Shown here piece after piece: positions 1-10,107 of a stretch of DNA of 64,000 nucleotides. Numbering within the stretch: the first letter of the stretch is position 1; each line of letters starts with the position of its first letter. The position numbers were made by a program, and so were the translations under genes. The DNA is from Methanosphaera stadtmanae (lineage in GTDB: Archaea; Methanobacteriota; Methanobacteria; Methanobacteriales; Methanobacteriaceae), in assembly GCA_015062805.1 (NCBI GenBank), contig SUTQ01000001.1, positions 158,547 through 222,546 on the forward strand, written 5' to 3'. Under the pieces are notes generated by a model. That model did not search any database. It worked only from the letters and a program-made list of their open reading frames with translations, and was not told the origin of the DNA.

Positions 1-72
1 TATAACATTGATATTAATGTGTCTTAAAGCATCAGTATCTCTAATATTTGGGGTAATATTTATACTAAACAT
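1..72 (-). CDS. Thioesterase (4HBT/hotdog) family protein, N-terminal fragment
   Basis: Only the first 24 codons lie in the window; the gene runs off the left edge. The ATG at 72 follows an AGGA ribosome site. The translated N-terminus contains RDTDALRHIN. This resembles the DTDxxGHVNN signature of acyl-CoA thioesterases of the 4-hydroxybenzoyl-CoA thioesterase/YbgC hotdog family, with Arg in place of the usual Gly before His. The substrate cannot be inferred. It is third in a minus-strand set after glmS and the small membrane protein. The family call rests on a short match. Confidence 0.5.
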   Translation of the reverse strand, partial: MFSINITPNIRDTDALRHININVI

Positions 73-106
73 GATTAGTTCCTAAAAAAATAATTTTGGA
101 GGTTAA

Positions 107-427
107 TTAATTACTATAGTTATAGCTGGTAGTATTATTGTATCTTGTTATATTTGTCGTGTTTGAAGTAGTATTTGTTGTATTATTGCTAGAATTTGTT
201 TTAACTACTGGTTTCGGAATATATAATTTTATAGTTATATCCTCAGCTTCAAAGTTTTTTTCATCAATTACATGTATAACTTCTATGGGAGTACTTACAG
301 AGATGGGAATTACTTGTCTACTAAAATCTTCTCCAATATGATTCATCCCACAAACAGCTCCACAACATAAAGCTAAAAGACTCACAAACAGGATAACAAG
401 TATTCCACCATATGAACGTTTTTTCAT
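107..427 (-). CDS. Small membrane-anchored protein with Asn/Thr sequon-rich tail
   Basis: A 106-aa protein with a basic N-terminus (MKKR), one hydrophobic segment at about residues 8-28 that is rich in Cys, a central charged stretch, and a low-complexity Asn/Thr/Ser tail at about residues 76-106. I count nine N-x-S/T sequons in that tail. This suggests an exported, N-glycosylated surface protein held by an uncleaved helix or a signal peptide. A GTGAT ribosome site precedes the ATG. It begins 18 nt after the glmS stop and may be co-transcribed with it. No family is recognised and function is unknown. Confidence 0.6.
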   Translation of the reverse strand: MKKRSYGGILVILFVSLLALCCGAVCGMNHIGEDFSRQVIPISVSTPIEVIHVIDEKNFEAEDITIKLYIPKPVVKTNSSNNTTNTTSNTTNITRYNNTTSYNYSN

Positions 428-445
428 TATATCACATAAATCTCA

Positions 446-2218
446 TTATACAACAGTAACTGACTTTGCTAAATTTTTTGGTTTATCCGGATCAATTTCT
501 TTTTCTACACTTATGTGATAAGATAATAATTGTAAATCAATTATATAAATTAAAGGAGCTATGATTTCATCGATAACTGGGTTAAATACTAATTTATCAT
601 GGACATCATTGATTTGATTATCTTCTTCTGAACCTAAAATAATCATATGTGCTCCTCTAGCTCGGATTTCTTGAAGATTGTTAAATGTTTTATTATAACT
701 TGGACCTGGAGGTAATATTCCCACCACAGGTATTCCATCTTCGATTAAAGCTAATGGACCATGTTTTAATTCCCCTGCAGGGTATCCTTCTGCATGTATG
801 TATGTTATTTCTTTAAGTTTTAAAGCACCTTCTAATGCAGTAGGATAATTGAATCCTCTTCCAATATAGAAGAAATCTTTAGCAGTTTTATATTTTTTTG
901 CAATGACTTTAATCTCTTCTTCACGTTTTAAGGATTCTTCGGCTAGTTCTGATATTGAATATAGTTTATTGATTAACTCTTCATTTTCACTTAGATGAGC
1001 AACTAATAAGTAAATGCAGATTAATTGACTTAGATATGTTTTTGTAGCAGCTACGCCTATTTCCGGTCCGGCTCTTGTATAAATTACATGGTCTGCTTCT
1101 CTAGTAATTGAACTACCTACTACATTAACAATTGCAAGAGTTTCAGATACTTCTTTGGCTACTTTTAATGCTTTTATAGTGTCAGCTGTTTCACCGGATT
1201 GTGTTATGAAAATTACTAATGTATGATCATCCAATGTATTCTGGAAATATTCAAATTCACTGGCTAATATTACTTCTGTAGGTATGTGTAACTGAGTCTC
1301 TATTAGGTATTCACCTATGAGTGATGCATGGTAACTTGTTCCACATGCTACGAAACATATTCTATTGAAGTTTTTAAATTTGCTCACAATTTCTTTAACT
1401 TTTGGTGATTCAGATAATGTATCTTTAATAACTTGAGGTTCTTCAAATATCTCTTTTAACATGAAATGGTCATATCCACCTTTTTCAGCCATTTCCGGAT
1501 CCCAATCAATTTCAACTATTTCCTTTTCTATTGGATTTAAATCGTTATCCATGATAGTTACATTATCTTTTTCTAATTGAATTATTTCGTTATCTTCTAA
1601 ATATATAACTTGTCTTGTTTCGTTTAATATTGCTGGAACATCGGATGCTAAGAAATTACCTTTATCTGATACTCCTACAATTAATGGACTTTCTTTTCTA
1701 GCACCAATAATTTTATCTGGTTCTTCTGTACTGATAACGGCTAAAGCATAGGATCCTGCTAATTTTTTTATAGCTAGTTGTGTGGATTTAAGTAAATTAT
1801 TTCCTTCGTTCATATATTTTTCAATTAAATGGGGAATGATTTCTGTATCAGTTTCAGATTTGAAAATGTGTCCTTCTTGTTCTAATTCTGCTTTTAATTC
1901 TTTGTAATTTTCTATGATTCCGTTATGAACAACACTTATTTTATTATCACAACTGCAGTGTGGATGAGCATTTTCTTTTGTTGGATTTCCATGTGTAGCC
2001 CATCTTACATGAGCAATACCTATTTTTCCATCAATTTCTTTAAGGTGAATTTCTTCATCCACTTCTTTAATTTTTCCACTACCTTTTTTAACATTTATTT
2101 TATCTGTTACAGTTGCAATACCTACAGAATCATATCCTCTATATTCTAATTTTTTTATAGAATCTATTATGGTTGGAGCTACTTCCTTATTTAAAATACA
2201 ACCGACAATTCCACACAT
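446..2218 (-). CDS. glmS: Glutamine--fructose-6-phosphate aminotransferase (isomerizing)
   Basis: GlmS makes glucosamine-6-phosphate from fructose-6-phosphate and glutamine, the first step to UDP-GlcNAc and amino-sugar wall and glycan precursors. The 590-aa length is near the usual ~600. The sequence begins MCGIVG, so Cys2 is the glutaminase nucleophile after Met removal. Two SIS sugar-isomerase domains follow (about residues 280-410 and 450-580). The C-terminus NLAKSVTVV is the typical active-site tail. An AGGTGAT ribosome site lies before the ATG. It is divergent from purC and heads a minus-strand set with the small membrane protein and the thioesterase fragment. Confidence 0.96.
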   Translation of the reverse strand: MCGIVGCILNKEVAPTIIDSIKKLEYRGYDSVGIATVTDKINVKKGSGKIKEVDEEIHLKEIDGKIGIAHVRWATHGNPTKENAHPHCSCDNKISVVHNGIIENYKELKAELEQEGHIFKSETDTEIIPHLIEKYMNEGNNLLKSTQLAIKKLAGSYALAVISTEEPDKIIGARKESPLIVGVSDKGNFLASDVPAILNETRQVIYLEDNEIIQLEKDNVTIMDNDLNPIEKEIVEIDWDPEMAEKGGYDHFMLKEIFEEPQVIKDTLSESPKVKEIVSKFKNFNRICFVACGTSYHASLIGEYLIETQLHIPTEVILASEFEYFQNTLDDHTLVIFITQSGETADTIKALKVAKEVSETLAIVNVVGSSITREADHVIYTRAGPEIGVAATKTYLSQLICIYLLVAHLSENEELINKLYSISELAEESLKREEEIKVIAKKYKTAKDFFYIGRGFNYPTALEGALKLKEITYIHAEGYPAGELKHGPLALIEDGIPVVGILPPGPSYNKTFNNLQEIRARGAHMIILGSEEDNQINDVHDKLVFNPVIDEIIAPLIYIIDLQLLSYHISVEKEIDPDKPKNLAKSVTVV

Positions 2219-2395
2219 TATATAATCACCTGTCCCTATACTAAAATAGAAATTAAGTTTTTCTTTTATAATACTGTTATATATTATTTAATTCATATAT
2301 TATAATACTTATGATTTACAAAGATAATAGTAACTAAAGATATCAATATTATTTTTTAAATTTATATCTTTCAAAAATTTTTTGTGGAATTTAAT
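2219..2395. promoter_or_regulatory. Divergent glmS/purC promoter region
   Basis: This 177-bp stretch separates two divergently read genes. It contains A/T runs that include several TATA-like octamers around 2280-2310, usable in either direction. I cannot assign one TATA box per gene. No long inverted repeat was noticed. Confidence 0.4.
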
Positions 2396-3145
2396 ATGAG
2401 TGACGTTAATAGAGAATTACTTTATGCAGGTAAAGCTAAGGACATTTACAAATCTGATAATGATAATGAAGTAATCATTAAATTTAGAGATGATATTACT
2501 GCGGGAGATGGTGCTAAAAAAGATACTCTCAGTCAAAAAGGATATTGTAATGTTTTAATTTCAGCTAAATTATTTAAAGTTTTAGAAGAAAATGGTATTG
2601 CAACACAATACATTGAATTATTATCTTCCGATGAAATGAGAACTAAATCTCTAAAAATGATTCCTTTGGAAGTTATTTGTAGAAATATCGCTACAGGAAG
2701 TTTATTGAAAAAATATCCTTTTGAAGAAAATCAAAAGTTAGAACCTCCTGTTTTGCAATTTGATTATAAAAATGATGAGTATCATGATCCAATGTTAAAT
2801 GATAGTATTATTAAGGCTTTGGGCATAGCTACTCAAGAAGAACTTGATGAAATACGTGAAATCACATTAAAAATTAATCAGATTTTATCAAATTATTTAA
2901 TTGAACGAGGAATAATATTAGTTGATTTCAAATTAGAATTTGGTAAAGATTCAGAGGGTAATATTATTCTTGGTGATGAAATCAGTCCAGATACTACAAG
3001 ACTATGGGATTCTGAAACCTATGAAAACTTCGATAAAGATATTTATAGAAAAGGCGAAGAAGGAGTTGTGGATGCTTATCTCAAAGTAGTTAATCTAGTA
3101 TTATCTGATGATGAAAAAGAAAAATGGAATGTTAAACAAATATAA
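2396..3145 (+). CDS. purC: Phosphoribosylaminoimidazole-succinocarboxamide synthase
   Basis: SAICAR synthetase joins CAIR and aspartate with ATP in purine synthesis. Family motifs are DDITAGDGAKKDT near residue 35 and GDEISPDTTRLWD near residue 195. Length is about 249 aa, typical of short archaeal and bacterial PurC. An in-frame GTG lies four codons upstream at 2384. The ATG at 2396 is preferred because the GTGGA sequence then serves as ribosome site at proper spacing. It is first of a purC-purS-purQ operon with a 23-nt gap to purS. Confidence 0.95.
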   Translation: MSDVNRELLYAGKAKDIYKSDNDNEVIIKFRDDITAGDGAKKDTLSQKGYCNVLISAKLFKVLEENGIATQYIELLSSDEMRTKSLKMIPLEVICRNIATGSLLKKYPFEENQKLEPPVLQFDYKNDEYHDPMLNDSIIKALGIATQEELDEIREITLKINQILSNYLIERGIILVDFKLEFGKDSEGNIILGDEISPDTTRLWDSETYENFDKDIYRKGEEGVVDAYLKVVNLVLSDDEKEKWNVKQI

Positions 3146-3168
3146 TGTTACAGTAGGAAGGATAAATA

Positions 3169-3417
3169 ATGAATTATAATGTTGAAGTAAAAACTAGTTT
3201 AAAAAAAGGAATGTTAAATCCAGAAGCATCAACAATAGAAAAAGCATTAGCTTTACTGAATTTTGAAGTAAATAATACAAAAACTATTAATATTATTCAA
3301 TTTACATTAAATGCTGATTCAAAAGATGATGCTTTAGCACAAGTTGAAGAAATGTGTCAAAAATTATTATGTAATCCAGTTATTCATGATTATGAAATAA
3401 ATATATGTGAGGAATAA
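3169..3417 (+). CDS. purS: Phosphoribosylformylglycinamidine synthase subunit PurS
   Basis: PurS is the small dimeric subunit that bridges PurL and PurQ in the FGAM synthase complex. The 82-aa length and the pattern [12 protein letters not shown] near the N-terminus with [12 protein letters not shown] near the C-terminus are typical. A GGAAGGAT ribosome site lies upstream. It sits directly before purQ with only 2 nt between stop and start, consistent with coupled production of the two subunits. purL is not in the window. Confidence 0.94.
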   Translation: MNYNVEVKTSLKKGMLNPEASTIEKALALLNFEVNNTKTINIIQFTLNADSKDDALAQVEEMCQKLLCNPVIHDYEINICEE

Positions 3418-3419
3418 GA

Positions 3420-4085
3420 TTGACAGATGTATCTGATGTTAATGTAGGTATTATTAGATTTCCAGGTACAAACTGTGACAGGGACATTGAATATGCAGTT
3501 AACTTGGTAGGTGCAAACCCTAATTATATTTACTGGAATGAAAGTGATTTATCTAAAATGGATGTTGTAATTATTCCTGGGGGTTTTTCATATGGTGATT
3601 ACTTAAGAGCAGGTTCAATTGCAGGAATTACACCAATCATTTCTGCAATTAAAGAATTTGCAAAAGAGAATAATCCCGTTCTAGGAATATGTAATGGTGC
3701 TCAAATTCTTGGTGAAATAGATTTAGTACCTGGAGTGTTTATAGAAAATGAAAATGCAAAATTCATTTGTAAAAGTAAAAAACTTGAAGTTAATACTACG
3801 AGAACACCATTCACTAAATTGTACAAAAAGGGCGATATAATTGATTTACCTATTGCCCATAAAGAAGGTAGATATTATACAGATAATTTAGAAGAATTAT
3901 ATGATGATGATCAAATAGTCTTAACATTTAATGATGGAAATCCAAATGGTTCTTTGGATGCAATTACAGGGGTATGTAACAAAGAAGGTAATGTAGTAGC
4001 AGTAATGCCTCATCCAGAAAGAGCAGTTGAGGATTTATTACATTCTAAAGATGGTCTAAAATTCTTTGAAAGCTTTTTAGATTAA
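3420..4085 (+). CDS. purQ: Phosphoribosylformylglycinamidine synthase glutaminase subunit PurQ
   Basis: A class I glutamine amidotransferase (221 aa) that supplies ammonia to PurL. It has the nucleophile motif GICNGAQIL near residue 95 and the His of MPHPERA near the C-terminus. The start is TTG at 3420 behind GTGAGGAA. No in-frame ATG is nearby, and the N-terminus [14 protein letters not shown] is intact from this start. It is the last gene of the operon and is followed by long T tracts. Confidence 0.95.
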   Translation: MTDVSDVNVGIIRFPGTNCDRDIEYAVNLVGANPNYIYWNESDLSKMDVVIIPGGFSYGDYLRAGSIAGITPIISAIKEFAKENNPVLGICNGAQILGEIDLVPGVFIENENAKFICKSKKLEVNTTRTPFTKLYKKGDIIDLPIAHKEGRYYTDNLEELYDDDQIVLTFNDGNPNGSLDAITGVCNKEGNVVAVMPHPERAVEDLLHSKDGLKFFESFLD

Positions 4086-4115
4086 TTTTATCTTTTTTTT
4101 AATATTTTTTTTAAA
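4086..4115 (+). terminator. T-tract terminator after purQ
   Basis: Immediately after the purQ stop are two T runs (nine and eight T) separated by AATA. Runs of T without a strong hairpin are the usual archaeal intrinsic termination signal. The next gene starts 110 nt later behind its own TATA-like sequence. Confidence 0.5.
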
Positions 4116-4224
4116 ACACATACTTCTTATGTTGAAATTTTTTTATTTAACTCAATTTTAATACTAATTAAAACTATATATATTAATATTAAAATGAAAA
4201 AAAAAACAGATATGGATGATATAA

Positions 4225-4950
4225 ATGACAGTATATATGATTGGAGCAGGACCAGGTGATCCTGATTTAATAACAGTTAAAGCAGTTAAAATCTTAAAAG
4301 AAGCTGAAGTAGTCTTATATGATAGCCTAGCAAATGATGTTTTATTAGATTATGCTCCAGATGATGCCGAATTAATTTATGTTGGTAAAAGAGCTGGTGA
4401 ACATTACAGAAAACAACCAGAAATTAATGAATTATTAATAGAACAAGGTAAAAAATATGATAAAGTCGTAAGACTTAAAGGTGGAGATCCATTTATCTTT
4501 GGTCGTGGTGGAGAAGAAGAATTAGCTCTTCTCAAAGAAGGAATTAATGTTGAGTTTGTATCCGGTATTAACTCAGCAATTGGTTCAGCAACTGGTATTG
4601 GATTACCACTAACTCACCGTGCTATTGCAACTAGTTTAACTTTAGTAACAGGGCATGAAGACCCTCAAAAAACTGAAAAACAAGTTAATTGGGATTATAC
4701 GGCAGATACAATAGTAGTATTCATGGGTGTGGGATTACTTAAAAAATATGTTCCTAAAATATTGAAATATAAATCTCCAGATACTCCTGTGGCAGTAATT
4801 GAAAATGGTACTTTACCTAATCAGAAAGTAATTACTGGTACATTAGCTGATATTACTGAAAAACAAATTAAACCTCCTGCACTAGTTATCATAGGGGAAG
4901 TTGTAAATATTTACCTTGAATGTGAAGAATTAAGGAGTAAAATTGAATAA
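4225..4950 (+). CDS. cobA: Uroporphyrinogen-III C-methyltransferase
   Basis: SAM-dependent methylation of uroporphyrinogen III at C2 and C7 to precorrin-2, the branch point to siroheme, cobamides and factor F430. The 241-aa single-domain form shows GAGPGDPDL at the N-terminus, [16 protein letters not shown] near residue 90 and VFMGVG near 170. There is no CysG fusion. The stop overlaps the hemD start (TAATG), so the two are translationally coupled. A TATA-like TATATATTAA lies about 55 nt upstream. The gene is called cobA or sirA in different organisms. Confidence 0.94.
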   Translation: MTVYMIGAGPGDPDLITVKAVKILKEAEVVLYDSLANDVLLDYAPDDAELIYVGKRAGEHYRKQPEINELLIEQGKKYDKVVRLKGGDPFIFGRGGEEELALLKEGINVEFVSGINSAIGSATGIGLPLTHRAIATSLTLVTGHEDPQKTEKQVNWDYTADTIVVFMGVGLLKKYVPKILKYKSPDTPVAVIENGTLPNQKVITGTLADITEKQIKPPALVIIGEVVNIYLECEELRSKIE

Positions 4951-5729
4951 TGTCATCTGATGGTTTTAAAAATAAAAAAGTTGTTGTTACAAGACCAGTT
5001 GAACGTTCAGAATCATTAGCTAAAATCATTCGTGAAAGCAATGGACAACCCGTAATTGTTCCAACATTGGAATTACAATTTGTTAAATCAGAAGAATTGT
5101 TATATATAGTTAAAAATATTGATGAATATGATTGGATTGTATTTACTTCGCCTGCCGGAGTAAAATCATTTTTCAGCATATATAAAAAAGATTCAATTCC
5201 TTCAAAAATTGCAGTAATCGGCGTAAAAACAGAAGAAATATTAAAGAAATACAATGAAACTCCTGATTTAATACCTAAAGATTTTACTGCGGAAGGTCTT
5301 TTGGAATCGTTTGCTTCTATTGATTTAAAAAATAAAAAGATAGCTTTACCACGTACTTTAAGTGCAAGAACAGTTTTACCTGAAGGATTGGAAGAATATG
5401 GTGCTGAAGTAACTATTGCAGAAGCTTATACTTCAAGTATTCCAAAGGATAAAACTAAAATCATTAAATTAATGGATGATATTTTAAGTAATGAAATTGA
5501 TATCATAACATTCACAAGTCCATTGACTGTTCATAATTTGTTAAAAGTCATTAAAAACGAAAAATCGGAACAATATGATGAATTTTTACATAAATTACAA
5601 TCAGAAGTTATAGTGGGTTCTATAGGCCCTATTACAGGTAAAGCATTGAAACAGTATAATATTCCAGCAATTGAAGCAAATCGTTATACAGTTAAAGACA
5701 TGATTGATGCATTATTACAATATATTTAA
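4950..5729 (+). CDS. hemD: Uroporphyrinogen-III synthase
   Basis: HemD cyclises hydroxymethylbilane to uroporphyrinogen III, the substrate of the gene just upstream. HemD proteins are poorly conserved, but KKVVVTRPVERS at the start, WIVFTSPAGVKSFF near residue 65, IITFTSPLTV near 185 and VGSIGPITGKAL near 220 fit the two-lobed family. Length 259 aa is normal. The ATG overlaps the cobA stop by 1 nt. SRP19 follows after 11 nt. Confidence 0.9.
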   Translation: MSSDGFKNKKVVVTRPVERSESLAKIIRESNGQPVIVPTLELQFVKSEELLYIVKNIDEYDWIVFTSPAGVKSFFSIYKKDSIPSKIAVIGVKTEEILKKYNETPDLIPKDFTAEGLLESFASIDLKNKKIALPRTLSARTVLPEGLEEYGAEVTIAEAYTSSIPKDKTKIIKLMDDILSNEIDIITFTSPLTVHNLLKVIKNEKSEQYDEFLHKLQSEVIVGSIGPITGKALKQYNIPAIEANRYTVKDMIDALLQYI

Positions 5730-5740
5730 ATGGTGAAAAT

Positions 5741-6022
5741 ATGGAAACAATAGTATGGCCAGTATACATTAATTCAAATCATTCACGTAAAGAAGGACGT
5801 ATGTTATCTCTCGAAGAGTCTGTGGAAGAACCTAAAATCCGTGAAATTAGTCAAGCTTTACGTAGATTGAAATTACAGTATACTGTTGAGCACGAAAAAT
5901 CTTTCCCAGGGTCTTGGTGGGAAAAATCTGGACGAGTAGTTGTAACACATGAATATGATACTAAATTAGAGTTATTACGTAAGATTGCAAATACAATTAA
6001 AATTAATCGAGTCTCTAATTAA
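5741..6022 (+). CDS. srp19: Signal recognition particle 19 kDa protein
   Basis: SRP19 binds the tips of helices 6 and 8 of archaeal 7S RNA and prepares SRP54 binding. The 93-aa length, the N-terminal IVWPVYINSNHSRKEGR and the SFPGSWWEKSGRVVV region match archaeal SRP19. It starts 11 nt after hemD behind GGTGAAA and is followed by T runs (6023-6041). The operon link to tetrapyrrole genes looks positional only. Confidence 0.93.
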   Translation: METIVWPVYINSNHSRKEGRMLSLEESVEEPKIREISQALRRLKLQYTVEHEKSFPGSWWEKSGRVVVTHEYDTKLELLRKIANTIKINRVSN

Positions 6023-6055
6023 TTTTTTTTTCTATTTTTTTTTAAGAGGATTTTT

Positions 6056-7483
6056 ATGAGTTCAAATGTTAACAAAAATTTTGAAGAATCTAGAAATCAT
6101 ATGGAATTGTTATTACATAAGGCAAAAGATAAAATATTAAATGCTGAAGATGTAACTATTTTTACACATACTGATTGTGATGGGATTACGGCAGGCAGTA
6201 TATTATCATCTATACTTGATAAATTAGAAATAAGTCATTCAGTAAACTTTGTTGAAATTAATGAAGTGGAAACATTAGATACAGACACTGATTTAACAAT
6301 TATTTCAGATTTAGGTGCAGGACAAAATATTACTAATTTATGTAACAATTCAAATTCTTCTTTAATAGTTTTGGATCATCATCCACCAATAAGATCTTTG
6401 GCAACTAAATTAAAAGGAGATTTAATTGAAATAAACCCAAATTATTATGGGTTAGATGGTTCTTACACAATATCTGGTGGAGGATTATCTTATTTATTGG
6501 CTAAAACATTTCATTTTTATGATTTAAGTTGGATGGGAATTTTAAGTGCTGTTGGTGATATGCAAAACAGTATGACTGGAAAACTAAGAGGTTTGAATCG
6601 AGAAATTTTGAAAGATTCTACAGAAGTCGGTTGTGTAGAGTATGTCAATGATTTATTATTGTATGGTAGACAAACGAGACCATTATTTGTAGCATTATCT
6701 TATTTTGGTGATATCAATTTGCCTTTGACTAACAATAGAAATGAATGTATTCACTTTTTGGAAAATTTGGATATTCCTGTTAAAACTGATTTAGGTACTG
6801 TGAGATATCTATGCGATTTGGATATGGATGAAAAAAGTAGACTTTTTACTGAATTGTTAAAAATGATGACAAGAGCAGTTCCGGATAGATATGTCAAGTA
6901 TGTACCAAAATTAATATCAGGTGAATCCTATGAATTTACTTTTGAAGAGAAGTATACTTCTTTTAAAGATGCAAGTGAATACAGCACAGTCATCAATGCT
7001 TGTGGAAGAAATGGTAAGCATGCATTAGGTATGGAAGTTATTAAAGGAAATAGATTCGAAATAGCTGATGAATTGGATAAATTAGTAAAAGAACATAGAG
7101 CTTATTTGGCACAAAATTTATCTAAGATACAAGAATCAAATAATGTGGAAATATTGGAGAATATACAATATTTTGATGGTAGTGGGATAAAACCAAGTGT
7201 TGTAGGTACTATTGCCGGAATGTTACTCAGTAATTATGATTGGCAAAAACCTATTGTAGGTTATACTCCTATAGACTCCGATGAACCAGGATATAAAGTT
7301 TCATTAAGATGTTCTAAATTATTGGGTTATGAAGGAATACATTTTGGAAATATTGTAAGAGACATTTCAGAAAAATGTGGTGGATCTGGTGGAGGACATA
7401 GTGTTGCATGTGGAGCATATATTCCTGAAGATAATATGGATAAATTCATAAATTTATTAAATAATTCAGTAAATATTGGTTAA
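6056..7483 (+). CDS. DHH-family phosphoesterase, archaeal RecJ-like nuclease
   Basis: A 475-aa protein with HTDCDGITAG near residue 40, ISDLGAG near 85, the DHHPP motif near 105, and a C-terminal DHHA1 signature GGSGGGHSVACG. This order is that of archaeal RecJ homologues. Some of these bind GINS or act as exonucleases on single-stranded DNA or RNA. Which archaeal RecJ group it belongs to cannot be told here. A good AAGAGGA site precedes the ATG. It follows SRP19 after 33 nt of T-rich sequence. Confidence 0.85.
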   Translation: MSSNVNKNFEESRNHMELLLHKAKDKILNAEDVTIFTHTDCDGITAGSILSSILDKLEISHSVNFVEINEVETLDTDTDLTIISDLGAGQNITNLCNNSNSSLIVLDHHPPIRSLATKLKGDLIEINPNYYGLDGSYTISGGGLSYLLAKTFHFYDLSWMGILSAVGDMQNSMTGKLRGLNREILKDSTEVGCVEYVNDLLLYGRQTRPLFVALSYFGDINLPLTNNRNECIHFLENLDIPVKTDLGTVRYLCDLDMDEKSRLFTELLKMMTRAVPDRYVKYVPKLISGESYEFTFEEKYTSFKDASEYSTVINACGRNGKHALGMEVIKGNRFEIADELDKLVKEHRAYLAQNLSKIQESNNVEILENIQYFDGSGIKPSVVGTIAGMLLSNYDWQKPIVGYTPIDSDEPGYKVSLRCSKLLGYEGIHFGNIVRDISEKCGGSGGGHSVACGAYIPEDNMDKFINLLNNSVNIG

Positions 7484-7648
7484 ATCAGTTTTACTTGATT
7501 AATTTTTTTTTTAACAAATCATTATATTTAAACTAATAAGGTTATTCGGGCTTTTTGTTCTATAAAAGTTTAAATAAAATCAAACATATATTAATTATTA
7601 ATAATCAAATTTTTTACACATCAATTATAACTAGATAGGTGCAACAGA

Positions 7649-8440
7649 ATGAGAATTTTTAAAAATAAAGGTGAATTCACCAAATTCCAAATATTAGCAA
7701 AAATAGCTCAACAAGAACCACATCTTAAACAAAAAGATATTGCTGATGAATTAGGAATCACAGTTCAAGCAGTTTCAGAAAACATCAAAACTTTAGTTAA
7801 AGAAGGATATGTTGAAACAGGAAGCTCAAATTTTAGATATAAAATAACTAAATATGGTATTGATAAAGTCAAAACCGAAGCAATAAATCTTAAGGCTTAT
7901 TCGGATATGGTTTTAAATACTATGAATGGTTATAAATCTATTTGGCCCGCAATTGCTGCAGAAGATTTACATCAAGGAGAACAAGTCTGGTTAAATATGG
8001 ATGATGGAATATTATATGCAGATACTGAAGATAAATCTGGAGCTTATGCGGAAGTATTTAGTGATGCTTTAGAAGGAGAAGATGTAACTTTAATTAATTT
8101 GGGTGGAGAAATAGATTTAGTTCCGAAAGATGTAGTTATAGTAAAAATTCCACCAATTTCTGAAGGTGGATCAAGAGTATGTGATATGGATAAAATTAAT
8201 GAAATTTATTCACAAGAATTTGATAGAATCGGTGTTTTAGGTACAAGTGCAAGAGCTATTACAAATCATTTAAATGTTTATCCTGATTTTGAGTTCGCCA
8301 CAGCTTCCGCTACGGCAAGTGCTGCAGAAAAAGGTTTAAGGGTATTAGTATTTTCAGTAGGAAAAATGACTAATAGAATAATATCCAAATTAGAAGAAAA
8401 AGGTATTGTATATACCATTGAAGATGTTAAAAAAGTATAA
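7649..8440 (+). CDS. Predicted winged-helix transcriptional regulator (COG1497-like)
   Basis: A 263-aa protein with an N-terminal winged helix-turn-helix at about residues 10-70 ([20 protein letters not shown]) and a long archaeal C-terminal domain with a Rossmann-like alternation of hydrophobic strands ([27 protein letters not shown]). It resembles the euryarchaeal COG1497 group of predicted regulators, whose ligand and targets are not known. An AGGTG ribosome site precedes the ATG. It is monocistronic, ending convergently against the pantoate kinase gene. Confidence 0.75.
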   Translation: MRIFKNKGEFTKFQILAKIAQQEPHLKQKDIADELGITVQAVSENIKTLVKEGYVETGSSNFRYKITKYGIDKVKTEAINLKAYSDMVLNTMNGYKSIWPAIAAEDLHQGEQVWLNMDDGILYADTEDKSGAYAEVFSDALEGEDVTLINLGGEIDLVPKDVVIVKIPPISEGGSRVCDMDKINEIYSQEFDRIGVLGTSARAITNHLNVYPDFEFATASATASAAEKGLRVLVFSVGKMTNRIISKLEEKGIVYTIEDVKKV

Positions 8441-8464
8441 TCTTCAAAACTATTTTTTTTTAAA

Positions 8465-9343
8465 TTATAAAAATTTGATTCCAGAAGTATTTATTTTAGT
8501 TACAATACAGTCCTCAATGTTTATGTCTGGCGAATTTGATAAACAAAATGCAGTATTACCTAACATGGCCATAGATGAGCCAATACTTTCTTCGTCCATA
8601 ATTTCTAGAATTTCATGTAGCTCAGGATTAATTAATTTTGCATTTTCTGAGAATTGTCTTGATAATTTTACGAAATTTTCGATATTAGGGTTAGAAATGA
8701 GTGTGTTAAGTAATTTTTTTCCACTATCATTTATTCTTTTTTGATATACTGGATTATCAATAATGTCTTTAGTATTTAATGCGCTTAATGTTTTTGTAAT
8801 AACATAAATTGGTTGAGTAATTGGAATTTTGTCTATTTTGGCTATGAGTGGTGAACCTTCTTTTAATCTAATAACTAAACCACCATGCATCTCTGAAATG
8901 ACATCGCCAAGACCACTTGATTTTTCTATTTCAGTTAAATGTGCAATTTCTCCTGATTTATTAAATGTAAGATTTAATCCTAGTAGTTTTGGCAAAGTAT
9001 AACTTATTCCTAATGCAAATCCAGCACTGGTTCCAAAACCTGCACTAATTGGTAAATTTGTTTCATGATTTACTGTAATGTCATAATTACTTAAATCCAA
9101 TTTATACGTATTTTTTATAATATCAATTGCTTGTGGGCTTATGGAATTTAGTGAGTCAGGGATATCGTTAAATTTAATGATAATATTTCCAGAACCTTCA
9201 GTAATTGTAGTTTCTGTAGTAACACCTTCATCCAATGTAATTCCCGCACCTCTTGAACCTTTTAATAGGGGATTACTATTTGGAACAATTTCAAAAAAAC
9301 CAGTGATGTGTGCTGGAACAAATACTTTTAGTTTATTAATCAT
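8465..9343 (-). CDS. Pantoate kinase (GHMP family)
   Basis: Archaea make 4-phosphopantoate with pantoate kinase and phosphopantothenate synthetase in place of the bacterial PanC/PanK route to CoA. This 292-aa protein has the family N-terminus VFVPAHITGFFEI and the GHMP ATP-binding motif PISAGFGTSAGFALG near residue 95. A C-terminal GHMP segment (IGSSMAMLGNTAFCL) follows. It is divergent from the PHP gene. The start ATG at 9343 has no strong ribosome site. Confidence 0.88.
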   Translation of the reverse strand: MINKLKVFVPAHITGFFEIVPNSNPLLKGSRGAGITLDEGVTTETTITEGSGNIIIKFNDIPDSLNSISPQAIDIIKNTYKLDLSNYDITVNHETNLPISAGFGTSAGFALGISYTLPKLLGLNLTFNKSGEIAHLTEIEKSSGLGDVISEMHGGLVIRLKEGSPLIAKIDKIPITQPIYVITKTLSALNTKDIIDNPVYQKRINDSGKKLLNTLISNPNIENFVKLSRQFSENAKLINPELHEILEIMDEESIGSSMAMLGNTAFCLSNSPDINIEDCIVTKINTSGIKFL

Positions 9344-9418
9344 ATATCTATTTATATTTTTCTTTTCATAAATAAGATTATATACAATAAAATATGAGAA
9401 TGTCAGGAGTATAATTCA

Positions 9419-10090
9419 ATGTCTGAAAATTTAAGAATAGATTTACACACCCACAGTATTTTTAGTGATGGTGAATTATTGCCTTCAGAACTTGCTAGAA
9501 GAGCAGATGTCTTAGGGCATAAAGCATTAGCAATTACTGATCACGTGGATGCATCAAATATACAAATTGCTTCACAAATTGCTGAAGCAGTAAATGATAT
9601 AAGAGATAATTGGGATATTAATGTAATTCCGGGTGTAGAAATTACACATGTACCAATTGAAGTTATTGATAAATTAGCAAACAAAGCTAGAAAATATGGT
9701 GCAGAAATAGTTGTTGTTCATGGGGAAACCATAGTTGAGCCAGTTAGGCCAGGAACTAACAGAATGTCTGCTGAATGTCCGGAAGTTGATATCATAGGAC
9801 ATCCTGGATTAATTACTGAAGAAGAAGTACAAATTGCAGTAGACAATGATGTTTCATTGGAAATCAGTGCACGTAAAGGACATTGTCTTGGAAATGGTCA
9901 TGTAGCAAAATTGGGCCTAGAATTAGGTGCTAATTTGGTTTTAGATACTGATACTCATGCACCTGGTGATTTAATTAATTATGAATTAGCCGAAAGAATT
10001 GCTAAAGGTGCAGAAGTTCCTGAATCTGAAATTTCAAAGATATTAAAAGATAATCCAGAAAAAATACTTAAAAAACATGGATTATTATAA
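9419..10090 (+). CDS. PHP-domain phosphoesterase
   Basis: A 223-aa PHP protein with metal-binding motifs [10 protein letters not shown] near residue 10, ITDHVD near 40, VVHGE near 100, and DTDTH near the end. The domain covers the whole protein. PHP members include histidinol phosphatases and other phosphoesterases. The substrate is not evident, and there are no histidine genes nearby. AGGAG lies before the ATG. It ends 18 nt from the convergent arfC gene. Confidence 0.82.
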   Translation: MSENLRIDLHTHSIFSDGELLPSELARRADVLGHKALAITDHVDASNIQIASQIAEAVNDIRDNWDINVIPGVEITHVPIEVIDKLANKARKYGAEIVVVHGETIVEPVRPGTNRMSAECPEVDIIGHPGLITEEEVQIAVDNDVSLEISARKGHCLGNGHVAKLGLELGANLVLDTDTHAPGDLINYELAERIAKGAEVPESEISKILKDNPEKILKKHGLL

Positions 10091-10107
10091 AAAAAATGTT
10101 CAAATAA

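Noticed and set aside
8406-8744. A plus-strand frame running from the regulator end into the pantoate kinase gene
   Set aside because: It mirrors the 3' half of the kinase and has no domain or ribosome site.
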